Position numbers and translations under genes: made by a program | NCBI GenBank assembly: GCA_910585745.1 | Contig: CAJUFM010000073.1 | Span: 1-14,373, forward strand | Source: an uncultured Eubacterium sp. | GTDB lineage: Bacteria > Bacillota > Clostridia > Lachnospirales > Lachnospiraceae | Length of the DNA: 14,373 nucleotides | Reading direction: 5' to 3' | Notes under the pieces: model-generated | Seen by the model: only the letters and a program-made list of their open reading frames with translations | The model's database searches: none | Told to the model about the DNA's origin: nothing | In this document: positions 13,711 through 14,373 of the stretch, piece after piece | Layout: each line of letters starts with the position of its first letter | How positions within the stretch are numbered: position 1 is the first letter of the stretch

Positions 13711-13751
13711 GCAGGCAGAGAAAATATCTAGAAAGAGAGGCACGATAATCC

Positions 13752-14207
13752 ATGAAAACATTTTTGATCGTACTAGGCATCGTCCTGGCTGTACTCATCA
13801 TTGTATTTATTGTATTATCTATTATTGGAAGAAAACTTCAGAAAAAGCAGGAGGCATCCCAGTCCCAGATGGAGGCCGCCGCACAGACCGCATCCATTCT
13901 GGTCATAGATAAAAAACGAATGAAGCTAAAAGAGGCGGGACTGCCAAAGGTGATTCTGGAAAATACACCAAAATACCTGCAGCGTTCCAAGGTTCCCATC
14001 GTCAAAGCAAAGATCGGTCCCAAGATCATGTCTCTGATGTGTGACGAGAAGATTTTCCCTCTTCTCCCGGTAAAAAAAGAACTTAAGGTCGTGATCAGTG
14101 GTATCTACATCATGGATGTAAAGGGATCCCGGAATAATCTTTTAAATCCTCAGGAAAAATTAGGCTTTTTCCAGAGAGCGAAGCTTAAGGCGTTAAATAA
14201 AATGTGA
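13752..14207 (+). CDS. Single-pass membrane protein of unknown function
   Basis: The 151-residue protein has one strong N-terminal membrane segment (about 4-25, FLIVLGIVLAVLIIVFIVLSII). A Lys/Gln-rich, probably helical stretch follows (27-50), then a basic soluble domain (KKRMKLKEAGLPKVILENTPKYLQ, IVKAKIGPKIMSLMCDEKIFPLLPVKKELKVVISGIYIMDVK), so the domain is likely cytoplasmic. The repeated Lys-rich hydrophobic strands suggest a small beta-rich domain. I do not recognise a named family; the protein resembles short hypothetical proteins I associate with Lachnospiraceae, but that is memory and not a search. The ribosome site is modest (AGAGAGG, rather far at 12 nt). Upstream lies the palindromic repeat; no clear terminator follows. 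Confidence 0.8.
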   Translation: MKTFLIVLGIVLAVLIIVFIVLSIIGRKLQKKQEASQSQMEAAAQTASILVIDKKRMKLKEAGLPKVILENTPKYLQRSKVPIVKAKIGPKIMSLMCDEKIFPLLPVKKELKVVISGIYIMDVKGSRNNLLNPQEKLGFFQRAKLKALNKM

Positions 14208-14321
14208 CCAGTAAGTATTTTCTGGCAGCCACGGGCGTCACTCTTTGCCAGAGCTCTCGGGCTGGCAGGCGCACTCGGATATCTTTGAGCAAGCTCGGCG
14301 GTATTTTCACTTTCGCTTAAA
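14208..14321. other. Noncoding stretch with imperfect internal repeats
   Basis: No credible gene. Several short stems are visible: CCAG/CTGG just after the stop, GCCAG/CTGGC around 14249-14269, and GAGC-AA-GCTC near 14287. Two segments resemble each other, GGGCGTCACTC-TTTG...GAGCTCTCGGGCTGG and AGGCGCACTCGG...CTTTGAGCAAGCTCGGCGG, like a diverged duplication. If the minus-strand intron call is right, this is its 3' exon flank. Confidence 0.5.
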
Positions 14322-14373
14322 ATCGAGTAGGAGGCTAATCATTAATTGATTAGCCGACCTCTCACACCACCGT
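14322..14373 (-). mobile_element. Probable 3' end of a group II intron (domain VI and end of domain V)
   Basis: On the minus strand, ACGGTGGTG at the window edge is followed by a long stem: GAGAGG(TC)GGCTAATC (from about 14363) pairs with GATTAGCC(T)CCT-A-CTC (to 14325), loop AATTAAT. One A (14328) is bulged in the 3' arm, seven bases before a 3' end in AT (14322). This matches domain VI of group II introns, with branch-point A 7-8 nt from a 3' splice site ending in AY. The partial domain V, and any reverse transcriptase, would lie beyond the window. The stem alone could also be a simple inverted repeat. Confidence 0.55.

Noticed and set aside
13501..13712. CRISPR array
   Set aside because: Only two imperfect repeat copies and a palindrome; no regular repeat-spacer rhythm and no cas genes.

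Overview
The window looks like chromosome of an anaerobic Firmicute of the Lachnospiraceae type. Grounds are inference from gene content: tRNA genes without encoded CCA, strong AGGAGG-type ribosome sites, TTGACA/TATAAT promoters, a Csp-like subtilase, QueT, a DUF1292 protein, a TSCPD protein and several GTG/TTG starts. I cannot name the species. Most of it is ordinary housekeeping and envelope DNA; the least explained parts are a divergent ClpX with its leader, a palindromic repeat near 13.5 kb, and what looks like a group II intron end at the right edge.

Left part (1-8322). The end of a tRNA array (Arg-UCU, partial; His-GUG; Gln-UUG) reads rightward and stops at a strong bidirectional terminator (273-325). 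From there to 8322 every gene reads leftward. In transcription order these are: htrA (membrane-anchored serine protease); a divergent clpX behind its own promoter and a hairpin leader; a cytoplasmic subtilase 55 bp downstream of clpX; two pyridoxal-phosphate aminotransferases (an AspC-like one, then a HisC-like one with overlapping translation signals and a terminator); and a GH25 muramidase without signal peptide. The first three form a cluster for protein quality control and proteolysis.

Right part (8467-14207). A divergent promoter region starts the rightward genes. They are: a polyprenyl-phosphate sugar-1-phosphate transferase, which begins assembly of a surface glycan; a leftward acidic DUF1292 protein that converges on it at a shared terminator; a Cys-rich TSCPD protein and queT (queuosine precursor uptake), with a structured leader between them; a VanY-type D,D-carboxypeptidase with a long Lys/Pro/Thr tail; a PlsC acyltransferase; and a single-pass membrane protein of unknown function. 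The leader of this last gene holds the palindromic repeat.

Right edge (14208-14373). This is noncoding, with imperfect internal repeats. The last ~50 bases on the minus strand fold like domain VI of a group II intron with a bulged branch-point A, so a mobile intron probably lies just outside the window.

Starts were moved inward from the longest open frame where a ribosome site decided it: the AspC-like gene, the subtilase, clpX (TTG), the TSCPD gene and vanY.
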